Shown here one piece after another: positions 1-5,127 of a stretch of 6,223 bases of DNA. The translations under genes and the position numbers were made by a program. Under the pieces are notes generated by a model. That model saw only the letters and a list, made by a program, of their open reading frames with translations. It was not told the DNA's origin and searched no databases. Every line of letters begins with the position of its first letter. Position 1 is the first letter of the stretch. Where the stretch lies: NCBI GenBank assembly GCA_022615255.1, contig JAKEHC010000019.1:1-6223 (forward strand), given 5' to 3'. Origin of the DNA: Candidatus Dadabacteria bacterium (GTDB lineage Bacteria; Desulfobacterota_D; UBA1144; Nemesobacterales; CSP1-2).

Positions 1-608
1 ATGTAAAGCAAATCGGGGATATTGTCGCCGAGCGCATTGACTTTGATGAGATTGAGAATAACCCTGTTAGATGCCCAGACCCTGAAAAGGCTAGAGAGAT
101 GGTAGACCTCATTGAAAAGGTAAGGCATGAAGGCGATTCAATCGGCGGTATAGTTGAGGTTGTTTCAATAGGTGTCCCCCCCGGTCTTGGCGCCCCTGTG
201 TTTAATAAAATGGATGCTGACCTTGCCCAAGCCCTGATGAGTATAGGCGGGATAAGGGGATTCGAGGTAGGAATGGGATTTGAGGTTTCTAGGCGAAAGG
301 GATCCGATGTCAACGACGTCATGTATCTCGACGATTCTAACAAGCTCAGATTTAAAACAAACAACGCAGGCGGAATCCAGGGTGGAATAACAACAGGAGA
401 GAATTTAGTAGTTAGAATCGCTATAAAACCGACCTCTTCCATTCCAAAAACCCAAGAAACAGTGGATAGGTTTGGTAAGACTAAGGATCTAGTTGTAAAA
501 GGCAGACACGATCCCTGCCTTTGTCCTAGGGCAGTACCGATCGCAGAGGCGATGGTAAATCTGGTCTTGGTTGATCATCTCCTAATGGCGAGGGTTGCGA
601 GAATTTAG
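1..608 (+). CDS. aroC: Chorismate synthase, C-terminal part (5' end outside window)
   Basis: Chorismate synthase converts 5-enolpyruvylshikimate-3-phosphate to chorismate, the last shikimate-pathway step, in the cytoplasm with reduced FMN. The frame is open from the first complete codon at position 3 to TAG at 606-608, giving 201 residues. Bacterial family members have about 350-390, so roughly the N-terminal 40-45% lies upstream. Visible family features, in order: RCPDPEKA; GDSIGGIVEV; GVPPGLGAPVFNKMDADLA; SIGGIRGFEVGMGF; the TNNAGGIQGGITTGE segment that lines the FMN/substrate site; KPTSSI; and the C-terminal signature GRHDPCLCPRAVPIAEAM, whose Asp is conserved in the family. The first internal ATG (99) lies inside conserved sequence, so it is not the real start. 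The reading frame is intact with no missing motif. An inverted repeat follows the stop within 20 bases. Identification is secure; the operon upstream is not visible. Confidence 0.97.
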   Translation, partial: VKQIGDIVAERIDFDEIENNPVRCPDPEKAREMVDLIEKVRHEGDSIGGIVEVVSIGVPPGLGAPVFNKMDADLAQALMSIGGIRGFEVGMGFEVSRRKGSDVNDVMYLDDSNKLRFKTNNAGGIQGGITTGENLVVRIAIKPTSSIPKTQETVDRFGKTKDLVVKGRHDPCLCPRAVPIAEAMVNLVLVDHLLMARVARI

Positions 609-627
609 AGGCTATTAGCCTGAGAGA

Positions 628-692
628 GCCAGGAGAATACAGAGAAAAATTTAAAAAAGTAAATTTTTTCTTTTCTCTGTGTTCTCTGTGGC
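628..692. repeat. Imperfect inverted repeat with 'acagagaa' words, possible aroC terminator
   Basis: The left arm (628-648, starting gccaggagaa) is nearly the reverse complement of the right arm (671-692, ending ttctctgtggc). The 10 bases nearest the loop pair perfectly, followed by a G-T wobble, five more pairs, a mismatch, a one-base bulge and a closing GCCA/TGGC. The loop contains a second small stem of six A (653-658) facing six T (664-669). The right arm reads as a short tandem word (ctctgtgttctctgtg). The element lies 19 bases after the aroC stop, so as RNA it could fold and end transcription, although there is no clean T-run after the stem. From memory, the ccacagagaacacagaga word is a widespread dispersed repeat in environmental bacterial genomes. 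The fold is seen directly; function as terminator or mobile repeat is inference. Confidence 0.6.
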
Positions 693-728
693 TAAATACA
701 TACGCTTCTTGAATACTAGGAGGTAATC

Positions 729-1247
729 ATGCAACTAAAAGGGAAAAGAGTGGCAATCTTAGCTGAGAATCTGTATCAAGAATTAGAGCTATGGTATCCG
801 CTTTATAGATTAAGAGAGGAAGGGGCGGAGGTGGTTGTCGTAGGAACTGGAAGCTCTGATACATATCAAAGTAAACATGGTTATCCTGTAAAGGTAGACA
901 CAACAGCGGATAAGGTTAAAGGTGGAGATTTCGATTGTGTCATTGTACCCGGAGGTTATGCTCCGGATTATATGCGCCGCTACCCGGCATTATTAAAACT
1001 CGTCAGAGATGCTTTTGATCATGGCGGAATAATCGGCGCCATATGTCATGCCGGATGGGTGCTTGTATCTGCCGGGGTGCTGAGGGGTAAGAAGGCGACT
1101 TGCGTTAATGCTATTAGGGATGACATGGTAAATGCAGGAGCCGAGTACATAAACGCCGAGGTTGTAAGGGATGGAAACCTTGTGACATCCCGCATTCCGG
1201 ATGACCTGCCTGCCTTTATGCGAGAGATTATAAAGGCGATAAAGTAA
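729..1247 (+). CDS. DJ-1/PfpI family protein (YhbO/PfpI-like)
   Basis: A 172-residue single-domain protein of the PfpI/YhbO branch of the DJ-1 (class I glutamine amidotransferase-like) superfamily, of usual length. Members have been described as proteases, deglycases or glyoxalases; the true activity is disputed, but most link to carbonyl or oxidative stress in the cytoplasm. Visible: an N-terminal beta-alpha unit (RVAILAENLYQELELWYP), KHGYPVKVD, VIVPGGYAPDYMR at 71-83, and the nucleophile elbow GAICHAGW with Cys106-His107. The C-terminal half has RDDMVNAGAEY and SRIPDDLPAFMREI, close to YhbO. By recalled alignment with P. horikoshii PH1704, Cys100/His101 are Cys106/His107, Glu74 becomes Asp80 (YhbO also has Asp), and the DJ-1 Glu18 equivalent is Glu20. 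The CHGP usual after the elbow is CHAG here. The start is set by a near-perfect AGGAGGT (718-724) four bases before ATG. It appears monocistronic, with a weak terminator-like sequence at its end. Confidence 0.93.
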   Translation: MQLKGKRVAILAENLYQELELWYPLYRLREEGAEVVVVGTGSSDTYQSKHGYPVKVDTTADKVKGGDFDCVIVPGGYAPDYMRRYPALLKLVRDAFDHGGIIGAICHAGWVLVSAGVLRGKKATCVNAIRDDMVNAGAEYINAEVVRDGNLVTSRIPDDLPAFMREIIKAIK

Positions 1248-1273
1248 AAGAGGGTAACAACCACTTCTTTTTT
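1246..1273 (+). terminator. Weak terminator-like hairpin at the end of the PfpI-family gene
   Basis: AAAAGAGG (1246-1253), overlapping the stop codon, can pair imperfectly with the CC (1261-1262) and CTTCTTTT-type (1264-1271) sequence around a loop of about seven bases, followed by T residues up to 1273. The stem has bulges and little G/C, so it is a candidate only. Confidence 0.2.
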
Positions 1274-1307
1274 AACGATTTGCTGTTCTTTTATAAAAGC
1301 GATTCAC
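1271..1307. repeat. Second, looser copy of the TTTAACGATT...TATAAA...CGATTCAC motif
   Basis: TTTAACGATT (1271-1280), TATAAA (1292-1297) and CGATTCAC (1300-1307) appear in the same order and orientation as at 3739-3765, with wider spacing here. The 10-base word is an exact match between the two spacers. Two short copies are thin evidence, so this is a candidate dispersed repeat only. Confidence 0.3.
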
Positions 1308-1372
1308 TTAATCTCAAGCAATTTAACTCTTAGAGCAGTCTCCTTTACTAAAACCATCTTTGCGTATAAGCC

Positions 1373-1385
1373 GTTATAGTATAAC
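1373..1385. promoter_or_regulatory. 13-bp palindrome GTTATAGTATAAC with -10-like TATAGT
   Basis: GTTATA-G-TATAAC is a perfect six-base inverted repeat around one base. It ends 10 bases before the ribosome binding site of the gene at 1408. It includes TATAGT (1375-1380), five of six matches to a sigma-70 -10 box, but I see no good -35 hexamer 16-18 bases upstream. It could be a promoter, an operator, or chance in AT-rich sequence. The rest of the 1248-1407 spacer contains another palindrome, CTTTTATAAAAG (1288-1299), and no coding sequence. Confidence 0.25.
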
Positions 1386-1395
1386 CTAATTTAAT

Positions 1396-1400
1396 AGGAG
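1396..1400 (+). promoter_or_regulatory. Ribosome binding site AGGAG that fixes a GTG start
   Basis: AGGAG lies seven bases before GTG at 1408. An ATG at 1403 is in another frame and meets TGA after two codons (atg tcg tga), so GTG 1408 is the functional start of the DUF255/YyaL-family gene. Confidence 0.75.
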
Positions 1401-1407
1401 AAATGTC

Positions 1408-3504
1408 GTGAAGGAAGAAAAAGAAAACAGATTAGCATTTGAATCAAGCGCGTATCTGAGAGGCGCGAGCAATCAGCCCGTAGACTGGTACCCTTGGTGC
1501 GACGAGGCATTTCAAAAGGCAAGAGAGTTAGACCGTCCCATTCTCCTTGATATAGGCGCTGTATGGTGCCACTGGTGTCATGTTATTGACAGAGAAAGCT
1601 ATGAGGATGAAGGAATTGCGAGGATAATCAACGATAACTTTATAGCGATAAAGGTGGATCGAGATGAAAGACCTGATGTTGATAGAAGATATCAACAGGC
1701 GGTAAGCGCACTTACCGGTCAAGGCGGCTGGCCCCTCACCGGGTTTCTAACACCGGAGGGCAAGGTATTTTTTGGCGGCACTTATTTCCCTCCTAGGGAT
1801 GCACAGAATCTCCCATCTTTTCGTAATGTGCTCATGAAGGTTATTGATTATTACAGGAAGAATAAAGAAACGGTCTTTTCAGAGTCCAATAAAATCTACC
1901 AGGCTCTTTTAACGGCAAACGAATTTGAATCCGTCCCCGGGGAGCCTAGTATTCTAATGGTTGACAGGGCAGCTGAAAATATGATGGATTTATTTGACCC
2001 TGTAAATGGCGGATTCGGCACAGCGCCTAAATTCCCCCATTCAGGCGCAATAGAGCTATTAATTGCTCGTTATTATGAAACTGAAGACGAAGAGCTCCTC
2101 CACATAATTGACAAAACACTCACAAAAAGTGCAAAAGGGGGGATGTATGACCAGGTGGGAGGCGGATTCCATCGCTATTCTGTGGACGCTCAATGGATCG
2201 TTCCTCATTTTGAAAAGATGTCCTATGACAACTCGGAGCATTTAAAAAACTATCTTCTGGCGTATCAGGTTACTGGAAACGATTTTTTCCGTCATATAGC
2301 GGAAGAAATCGCAGGCTTTGTTAAGAATGTACTGTCTGGCAGGGAAAGGGGAGGGTTTTATGGAAGTCAGGATGCCGACATTGACATTCATGATGACGGA
2401 GATTACTTCACATGGACAAAAGAAGAGGTAAAAGATGTCCTGAGTCCAGAGGAGGATAGGGTTATCTCCCTTTATTACAATATCCACTCGCGGGGCGAGA
2501 TGAAGCACAATCCGGCTAAAAACGTTCTTTTTGTTGATATGGAGCCTCATGAGATTGCAAGAAGGCTGGATATACCCCATGAGAAGGTAAAGGAGTTAAT
2601 CAAATCTGGAAGGAAAAATCTTCTTCTGGCACGTATGAAAAGACGTGCACCTCATGTTGACAGGATACTTTATACAAATTGGAACGGCATGATGATCTCA
2701 GCCTTTCTTCTTGCCTATAAGGTTCTGGGAAATATAGAGACGAGGGACTTGGCATTAAAGACACTGGATTTTCTCTTTACAAACTGCTTAAAAGAGGGGG
2801 TGGGTTTTTATCACACCTACTTCGACGGGCGGTCGAAGCTCACCGGGTTTCTAGATGATCAGGTAAAAATGGGAATCGCATGCCTAGATGCTTTTGAGGT
2901 CTCCGGGAATAGCGTTTATTTAGAGAAGGCTATTTCTCTGGCTAATTTAATTGGTCAGAAATTTTATGATGAAACAAACGGAGGGGTCTTCGATATAGAA
3001 GAGACGAATGACGGAATAGTTACGCTAAAGAACCGTTTTAAGCCTATTCAAGACGACCCGATTCCTTCATCAAACGCAAGCGCCGCACTCCTTTTCGACA
3101 GATTGTACTATATAACGGACGATTACCGTTTTAGAGGGTATTCCGAGGGTACACTGAGATATTTTATTGGAATAGTTGAAAGGTTTGGTCTTTATGCGGC
3201 TACCTATTTCCTTGCCTTACATAATCACGTTAAGCATGCGCCTCAGGTCGTTATTGTAGGTGAAAAGGACGATCCTAGAGTGGAAGAGCTTCAAAGAACT
3301 GCATGGTCTATTTACAGACCGCATAAGATTACGATTCTTATAGACCCATCTAACAGGGCGGATGCAAATCTATCTCAAACCATTAGAGAGATAGCGAGGA
3401 TGAAAGCGCCTGTTGCCTGCGTGTGTGCAGGGACAAGCTGTGCAGAGCCGACAGATGACCCAAACCTGCTCGCAAACACCATAAGGACTTTTGGAATTCG
3501 GTAA
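1408..3504 (+). CDS. Thioredoxin-domain protein of the DUF255/YyaL (SSP411, SPATA20-like) family
   Basis: A 698-residue protein, full length for this family (about 650-750). Residues roughly 8-165 form the DUF255/thioredoxin-like domain, with LAFESSAYLRGASNQPVDWYPW at its start, the redox-type motif Cys54-His-Trp-Cys57 in AVWCHWCHVIDRESYEDE, KVDRDERPDVD at 82-92, and GQGGWPLTGFLTPEG plus GGTYFPP. The rest resembles the six-hairpin glycosidase-like toroid: PKFPH (207-211), GGMYDQVGGGFHRYSVD (244-260), PHFEKMSYDN (266-275), GGFYGSQDAD (315-324), NWNGMMISAF (424-433), PIPSSNASAA (551-560), and a cysteine-bearing tail CVCAGTSCAEP (671-681). The proteins are conserved from bacteria to animals, but no enzymatic activity is firmly established; a redox or sugar-related role is inferred from the folds. 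No signal peptide is seen, so it is probably cytoplasmic. It starts at GTG (AGGAG at 1396-1400). No frameshift is visible. Confidence 0.95.
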   Translation: MKEEKENRLAFESSAYLRGASNQPVDWYPWCDEAFQKARELDRPILLDIGAVWCHWCHVIDRESYEDEGIARIINDNFIAIKVDRDERPDVDRRYQQAVSALTGQGGWPLTGFLTPEGKVFFGGTYFPPRDAQNLPSFRNVLMKVIDYYRKNKETVFSESNKIYQALLTANEFESVPGEPSILMVDRAAENMMDLFDPVNGGFGTAPKFPHSGAIELLIARYYETEDEELLHIIDKTLTKSAKGGMYDQVGGGFHRYSVDAQWIVPHFEKMSYDNSEHLKNYLLAYQVTGNDFFRHIAEEIAGFVKNVLSGRERGGFYGSQDADIDIHDDGDYFTWTKEEVKDVLSPEEDRVISLYYNIHSRGEMKHNPAKNVLFVDMEPHEIARRLDIPHEKVKELIKSGRKNLLLARMKRRAPHVDRILYTNWNGMMISAFLLAYKVLGNIETRDLALKTLDFLFTNCLKEGVGFYHTYFDGRSKLTGFLDDQVKMGIACLDAFEVSGNSVYLEKAISLANLIGQKFYDETNGGVFDIEETNDGIVTLKNRFKPIQDDPIPSSNASAALLFDRLYYITDDYRFRGYSEGTLRYFIGIVERFGLYAATYFLALHNHVKHAPQVVIVGEKDDPRVEELQRTAWSIYRPHKITILIDPSNRADANLSQTIREIARMKAPVACVCAGTSCAEPTDDPNLLANTIRTFGIR

Positions 3505-3583
3505 GTCAGGACTTCTGTAAGTGATTAGAATAATCGGGAATGTGAGTTTCATCTCTTTTATAAGGGTCTAAGATTTAATTTTA

Positions 3584-3718
3584 ATGAATAAGGAAGGCTC
3601 GGTAAGAGATAAAATCGAGAATATGACTGAATGCCCTAGCTGTAGCAAGCCGCTAATAAGGGTAGGGTGTCATGCAATATGTAAACACTGTGGGTACCAG
3701 GAAGGGTGCGGTGACTGA
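3584..3718 (+). CDS. Small zinc-ribbon protein (44 residues)
   Basis: A short open frame, ATG 3584 to TGA 3716-3718, encodes 44 residues. The core is ECPSCSKPLIRVGCH (residues 16-30) followed by AICKHCGYQEGCGD to the end. Two CxxC knuckles (Cys17/Cys20 and Cys33/Cys36) are 12 residues apart, as in one zinc ribbon; Cys29 and Cys42 are extra. The CxxCGYxEGCGD ending matches, from memory, a family of tiny uncharacterised bacterial zinc-ribbon proteins of about 30-50 residues, so I think the gene is real. No good ribosome binding site precedes ATG 3584. ATG 3623 (residue 14) would give a 31-residue protein starting just before the first knuckle and is a fair alternative. It lies 79 bases after the YyaL-like gene, with no clear terminator between, so cotranscription is possible. 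Function is unknown; binding nucleic acid or a partner protein through zinc is only the usual guess. Confidence 0.72.
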   Translation: MNKEGSVRDKIENMTECPSCSKPLIRVGCHAICKHCGYQEGCGD

Positions 3719-3738
3719 CCCGTGGCTTGTGACAAGTG

Positions 3739-3790
3739 TTTAACGATTCGGTATAAACGATTCACAAATCACGATAAGCGAATCGCGAAT
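3739..3790. repeat. Intergenic cluster of CGATTC / GAATCG words
   Basis: In about 50 bases, ACGATTC occurs twice in direct orientation (3743-3749, 3757-3763), CGATTCG (3744-3750) is inverted as CGAATCG (3779-3785), and GCGAAT is repeated seven bases apart (3778-3783, 3785-3790). Just before it is the odd palindrome CTTGTGACAAG (3726-3736). The cluster runs up to six bases before the next gene and displaces any normal ribosome binding site. Part of it (TTTAACGATT, then TATAAA, then CGATTCAC) also occurs in the 1271-1307 spacer. It looks like a degenerate dispersed intergenic repeat; an operator array is the alternative. Confidence 0.45.
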
Positions 3791-3798
3791 AAAATGTG

Positions 3799-4146
3799 AT
3801 GATGGATTTTTTCTGTCGGATTTATGTTGATCAAGAAGAGATTTATTCAGGGGATCTGAGCGAGGTTCCTGATAGATTCCGAAATGGGATAAGAGAGGCT
3901 TTTAGCGAATGGGCGGATTCTTTAGGGAAGAGGGGATTGAATGAGTTAGTCTATTCTCTCTTTGTATGGTATAACGAGAAGGGTATGTTTTGTCAGCATT
4001 GTGGAAAATGGGGTGAACAATCATCTTGTACTCATTGTGGAGGAGAATTGAAACAGCGGTTCGTTTACGAGAGAGATAAAAAGCTCGATTTACTCTTAAC
4101 CTGTGTAGGCATGATTTCCAAGATTGAGGTTTCTCGACGACCTTGA
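3799..4146 (+). CDS. Unrecognised 115-residue protein with a compact zinc ribbon
   Basis: I do not recognise a named family. The N-terminal half (about residues 3-60) looks like a small mixed fold: a strand (FFCRIYVDQEEIYSGDLSEV), then a helix (RFRNGIREAFSEWADSLG) and a second helical stretch (GLNELVYSLFVWYNEK). It is followed by FCQHCGKWGEQSSCTHCGGEL, seen here as Cys65/Cys68 and Cys77/Cys80, two CxxCG knuckles eight residues apart, typical of a short zinc ribbon. A C-terminal tail of about 35 residues contains a hydrophobic stretch (LDLLLTCVGMI) that is too short for a confident membrane segment. Possible starts are GTG 3796, ATG 3799 and ATG 3802; I chose the first ATG, but none has a ribosome binding site because a repeat-like spacer lies directly upstream, and an in-frame TAA at 3790-3792 rules out a longer N-terminus. 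It lies 80 bases after another small zinc-ribbon gene. The knuckles argue that it is truly coding. Confidence 0.72.
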   Translation: MMDFFCRIYVDQEEIYSGDLSEVPDRFRNGIREAFSEWADSLGKRGLNELVYSLFVWYNEKGMFCQHCGKWGEQSSCTHCGGELKQRFVYERDKKLDLLLTCVGMISKIEVSRRP

Positions 4147-4231
4147 TAATTGGGTTTTTCTCAAAGAAAGATAATATTCGAGGAACAGCCTTAAACCTCG
4201 TGTTAGGATAGAACCTTAATAGAGGAATTTT

Positions 4232-4516
4232 ATGAAACTAGAAGTTAAGGGTCAAGTATTTCCAAAGGTCTGGGAGATAGCCGAGCGTGTAAAAGAGCTT
4301 AGGGAAGAGAGAAAGATTGTGAATATTGGCAGCGGTACTGCGGGATTTACGGTTTATGAGGTGACGCTTCCAGAGGGAACAAAAAAAGAGGGGGTCTTTT
4401 TTATTACCCCTCAGGGAATAAGGATTTATTACTTCCCGGGCAACCAATATGAAATTGGCTACCTTATTTCGGAGCTAGATGAGGACAGGCTTGTAAAAAG
4501 GGTTTTTAAAAAGTAG
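4232..4516 (+). CDS. Hypothetical protein, 94 residues, coupled to the DUF192 gene
   Basis: I do not recognise this protein. It has no cysteines, signal peptide or membrane segment. Residues 10-27 (FPKVWEIAERVKELREER) look like a charged amphipathic helix. The rest looks beta-rich: KIVNIGSGTAGFTVYEVTLP, GVFFITPQGIRIYYFP, then a final helix-like stretch (ISELDEDRLVKRVFKK). It is probably a small cytoplasmic alpha/beta protein. The start is supported by AGAGGA (4221-4226) five bases before ATG. Its TAG stop shares one base with the GTG of the next gene (TAGTG, 4514-4518), which suggests translational coupling with the secreted DUF192 protein. The upstream 85-base spacer contains only a weak CGAGG/CCTCG pairing (4179-4183 with 4196-4200). 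Coding status is favoured by the good ribosome binding site and the overlap; function is unknown. Confidence 0.75.
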   Translation: MKLEVKGQVFPKVWEIAERVKELREERKIVNIGSGTAGFTVYEVTLPEGTKKEGVFFITPQGIRIYYFPGNQYEIGYLISELDEDRLVKRVFKK

Positions 4517-4956
4517 TGCACTCAATGATAAAACAGGTGTTTCTCCTCTTATCTTTAGTTCTGGCTGACTCTAGCTCTAGCTTGGATTCTTATCTTATAA
4601 CTCTGCCTAACGGCATTAAGATTAAGGCAGAGGTGGCAATAGACAAGGAGAAAGGTCTTCAAGGCAGGAAGTCTCTCTGTCCTGACTGTGGGATGGTCTT
4701 TGTATATAAAAGGGAGGGATTTCCCAGCTTCTGGATGAAAGATACACTTATTGACCTGGCAATGATCTGGATTGACGAGGATGGGAAAATTGTCCACATT
4801 GTAAACGCTAAGCCCTGCGTAGTAAAACAAAATCCCTATACTGGATGCACAGTTTATACTCCCCCTCTTCCCGCGAGATATGTGCTTGAGGTGAACCCTA
4901 AGGCTGCGAAGGGAATACAATTAGGAATGAAGATAAAAAGCGAGCCTCCTCTTTAA
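4516..4956 (+). CDS. Secreted DUF192 family protein (COG1430)
   Basis: A 146-residue protein (from GTG 4516) of the DUF192 family, small beta-rich proteins of unknown function that are often exported. The N-terminus MIKQVFLLLSLVLA followed by DSSSS reads as a Sec signal peptide, with likely cleavage after Ala17; there is no lipobox cysteine, so a periplasmic or secreted protein is expected. Family hallmarks: AEVAIDKEKGLQGRKSL, GMVFVY (59-64), FWMKDT (72-77, usually FWMKNT), IDLAMIWIDEDGKIV, AKPC (98-101), then Cys111, and RYVLEV (121-126). Between RKSL and GMVF it has Cys55-Pro-Asp-Cys58, a CxxC not in the usual family pattern as I recall it. GTG 4516 overlaps the previous stop; ATG 4525 (143 residues) is an alternative, and neither has a strong ribosome binding site, which fits coupling to the gene before. 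A spacer of 167 bases follows with no clear terminator. Confidence 0.9.
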   Translation: MHSMIKQVFLLLSLVLADSSSSLDSYLITLPNGIKIKAEVAIDKEKGLQGRKSLCPDCGMVFVYKREGFPSFWMKDTLIDLAMIWIDEDGKIVHIVNAKPCVVKQNPYTGCTVYTPPLPARYVLEVNPKAAKGIQLGMKIKSEPPL

Positions 4957-5020
4957 AAATTTTACCGTCATTTAATTTGTAAAAGCTCTAAAGAAAAGTT
5001 AGCCTAATTATTAGTCATAG

Positions 5021-5029
5021 TGTTATCAT
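5021..5029 (+). promoter_or_regulatory. Extended -10-like element before the acetolactate synthase gene
   Basis: TGTTATCAT fits the extended -10 form TGnTATAAT with one mismatch, about 95 bases before the ATG at 5124. No strong -35 is seen (TTAGCC at 4999-5004 is the nearest, spacer 19). Extended -10 promoters can work without one. If real, transcription would start near 5036 and leave a leader of nearly 90 bases. The remainder of the 4957-5123 spacer holds short inverted pieces (CATCTG 5049-5054 with CAGATG near 5084-5089) and no recognised riboswitch. Confidence 0.3.
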
Positions 5030-5103
5030 CTACTGCCATTTAACAGACATCTGAGACGTGATGGTTGGTTAAAGCTCAAATGACAGATGGGTGGGGTTAA
5101 TAT

Positions 5104-5127
5104 ATGACTTTTAAAGGATTGATATGA
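5104..5127 (+). other. Seven-codon open frame overlapping the acetolactate synthase start (ATGA)
   Basis: ATG 5104 opens a frame reading MTFKGLI that ends at TGA 5125-5127, overlapping the downstream ATG at 5124 in an ATGA arrangement. A G-rich stretch (GGTGGGG, 5090-5096) sits seven bases before it. It could be a tiny coupled leader or chance; it lacks the run of branched-chain codons expected of an ilv attenuator. Confidence 0.15.

Noticed and set aside
99..608. ATG at 99 as start of a short protein
   Set aside because: The frame is open to the window edge and the upstream residues (ERIDFDEIENNPVRCPDPEK) are normal chorismate synthase sequence, so the gene simply begins outside the window.
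1046..1264. Minus-strand open frame inside the PfpI-family gene
   Set aside because: It is antisense to a well-recognised protein, has no domain of its own and no sensible ribosome binding site. The same applies to the minus-strand frames at 1528-1722, 2059-2241, 2242-2580, 3370-3552, 4238-4447, 4555-4920, 5174-5410 and 5328-5585.
1403..1411. ATG at 1403 as the start of the YyaL-like gene
   Set aside because: It is out of frame and stops after two codons. The GTG at 1408 has correctly spaced AGGAG.
3503..3514. AAGTC-AG-GACTT as a terminator of the YyaL-like gene
   Set aside because: The loop would be only two bases, the stem is five pairs, and no T-run follows. It also overlaps the stop codon.
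3520..3540. GATTA-GAA-TAATC dyad as an operator
   Set aside because: Only five-base arms in AT-rich sequence, with no promoter elements around it; too likely by chance.
3584..4146. A single zinc-ribbon gene split by a frameshift
   Set aside because: The two frames are separated by 80 bases with stops in between, each has its own complete ribbon, and their sequences are not continuous parts of one domain.
5040..5100. T-box riboswitch before the acetolactate synthase gene (G-rich 'gggtgggg')
   Set aside because: The conserved T-box antiterminator core (GGTGGnACCGCG type) is not present and no terminator hairpin with a T-run follows.
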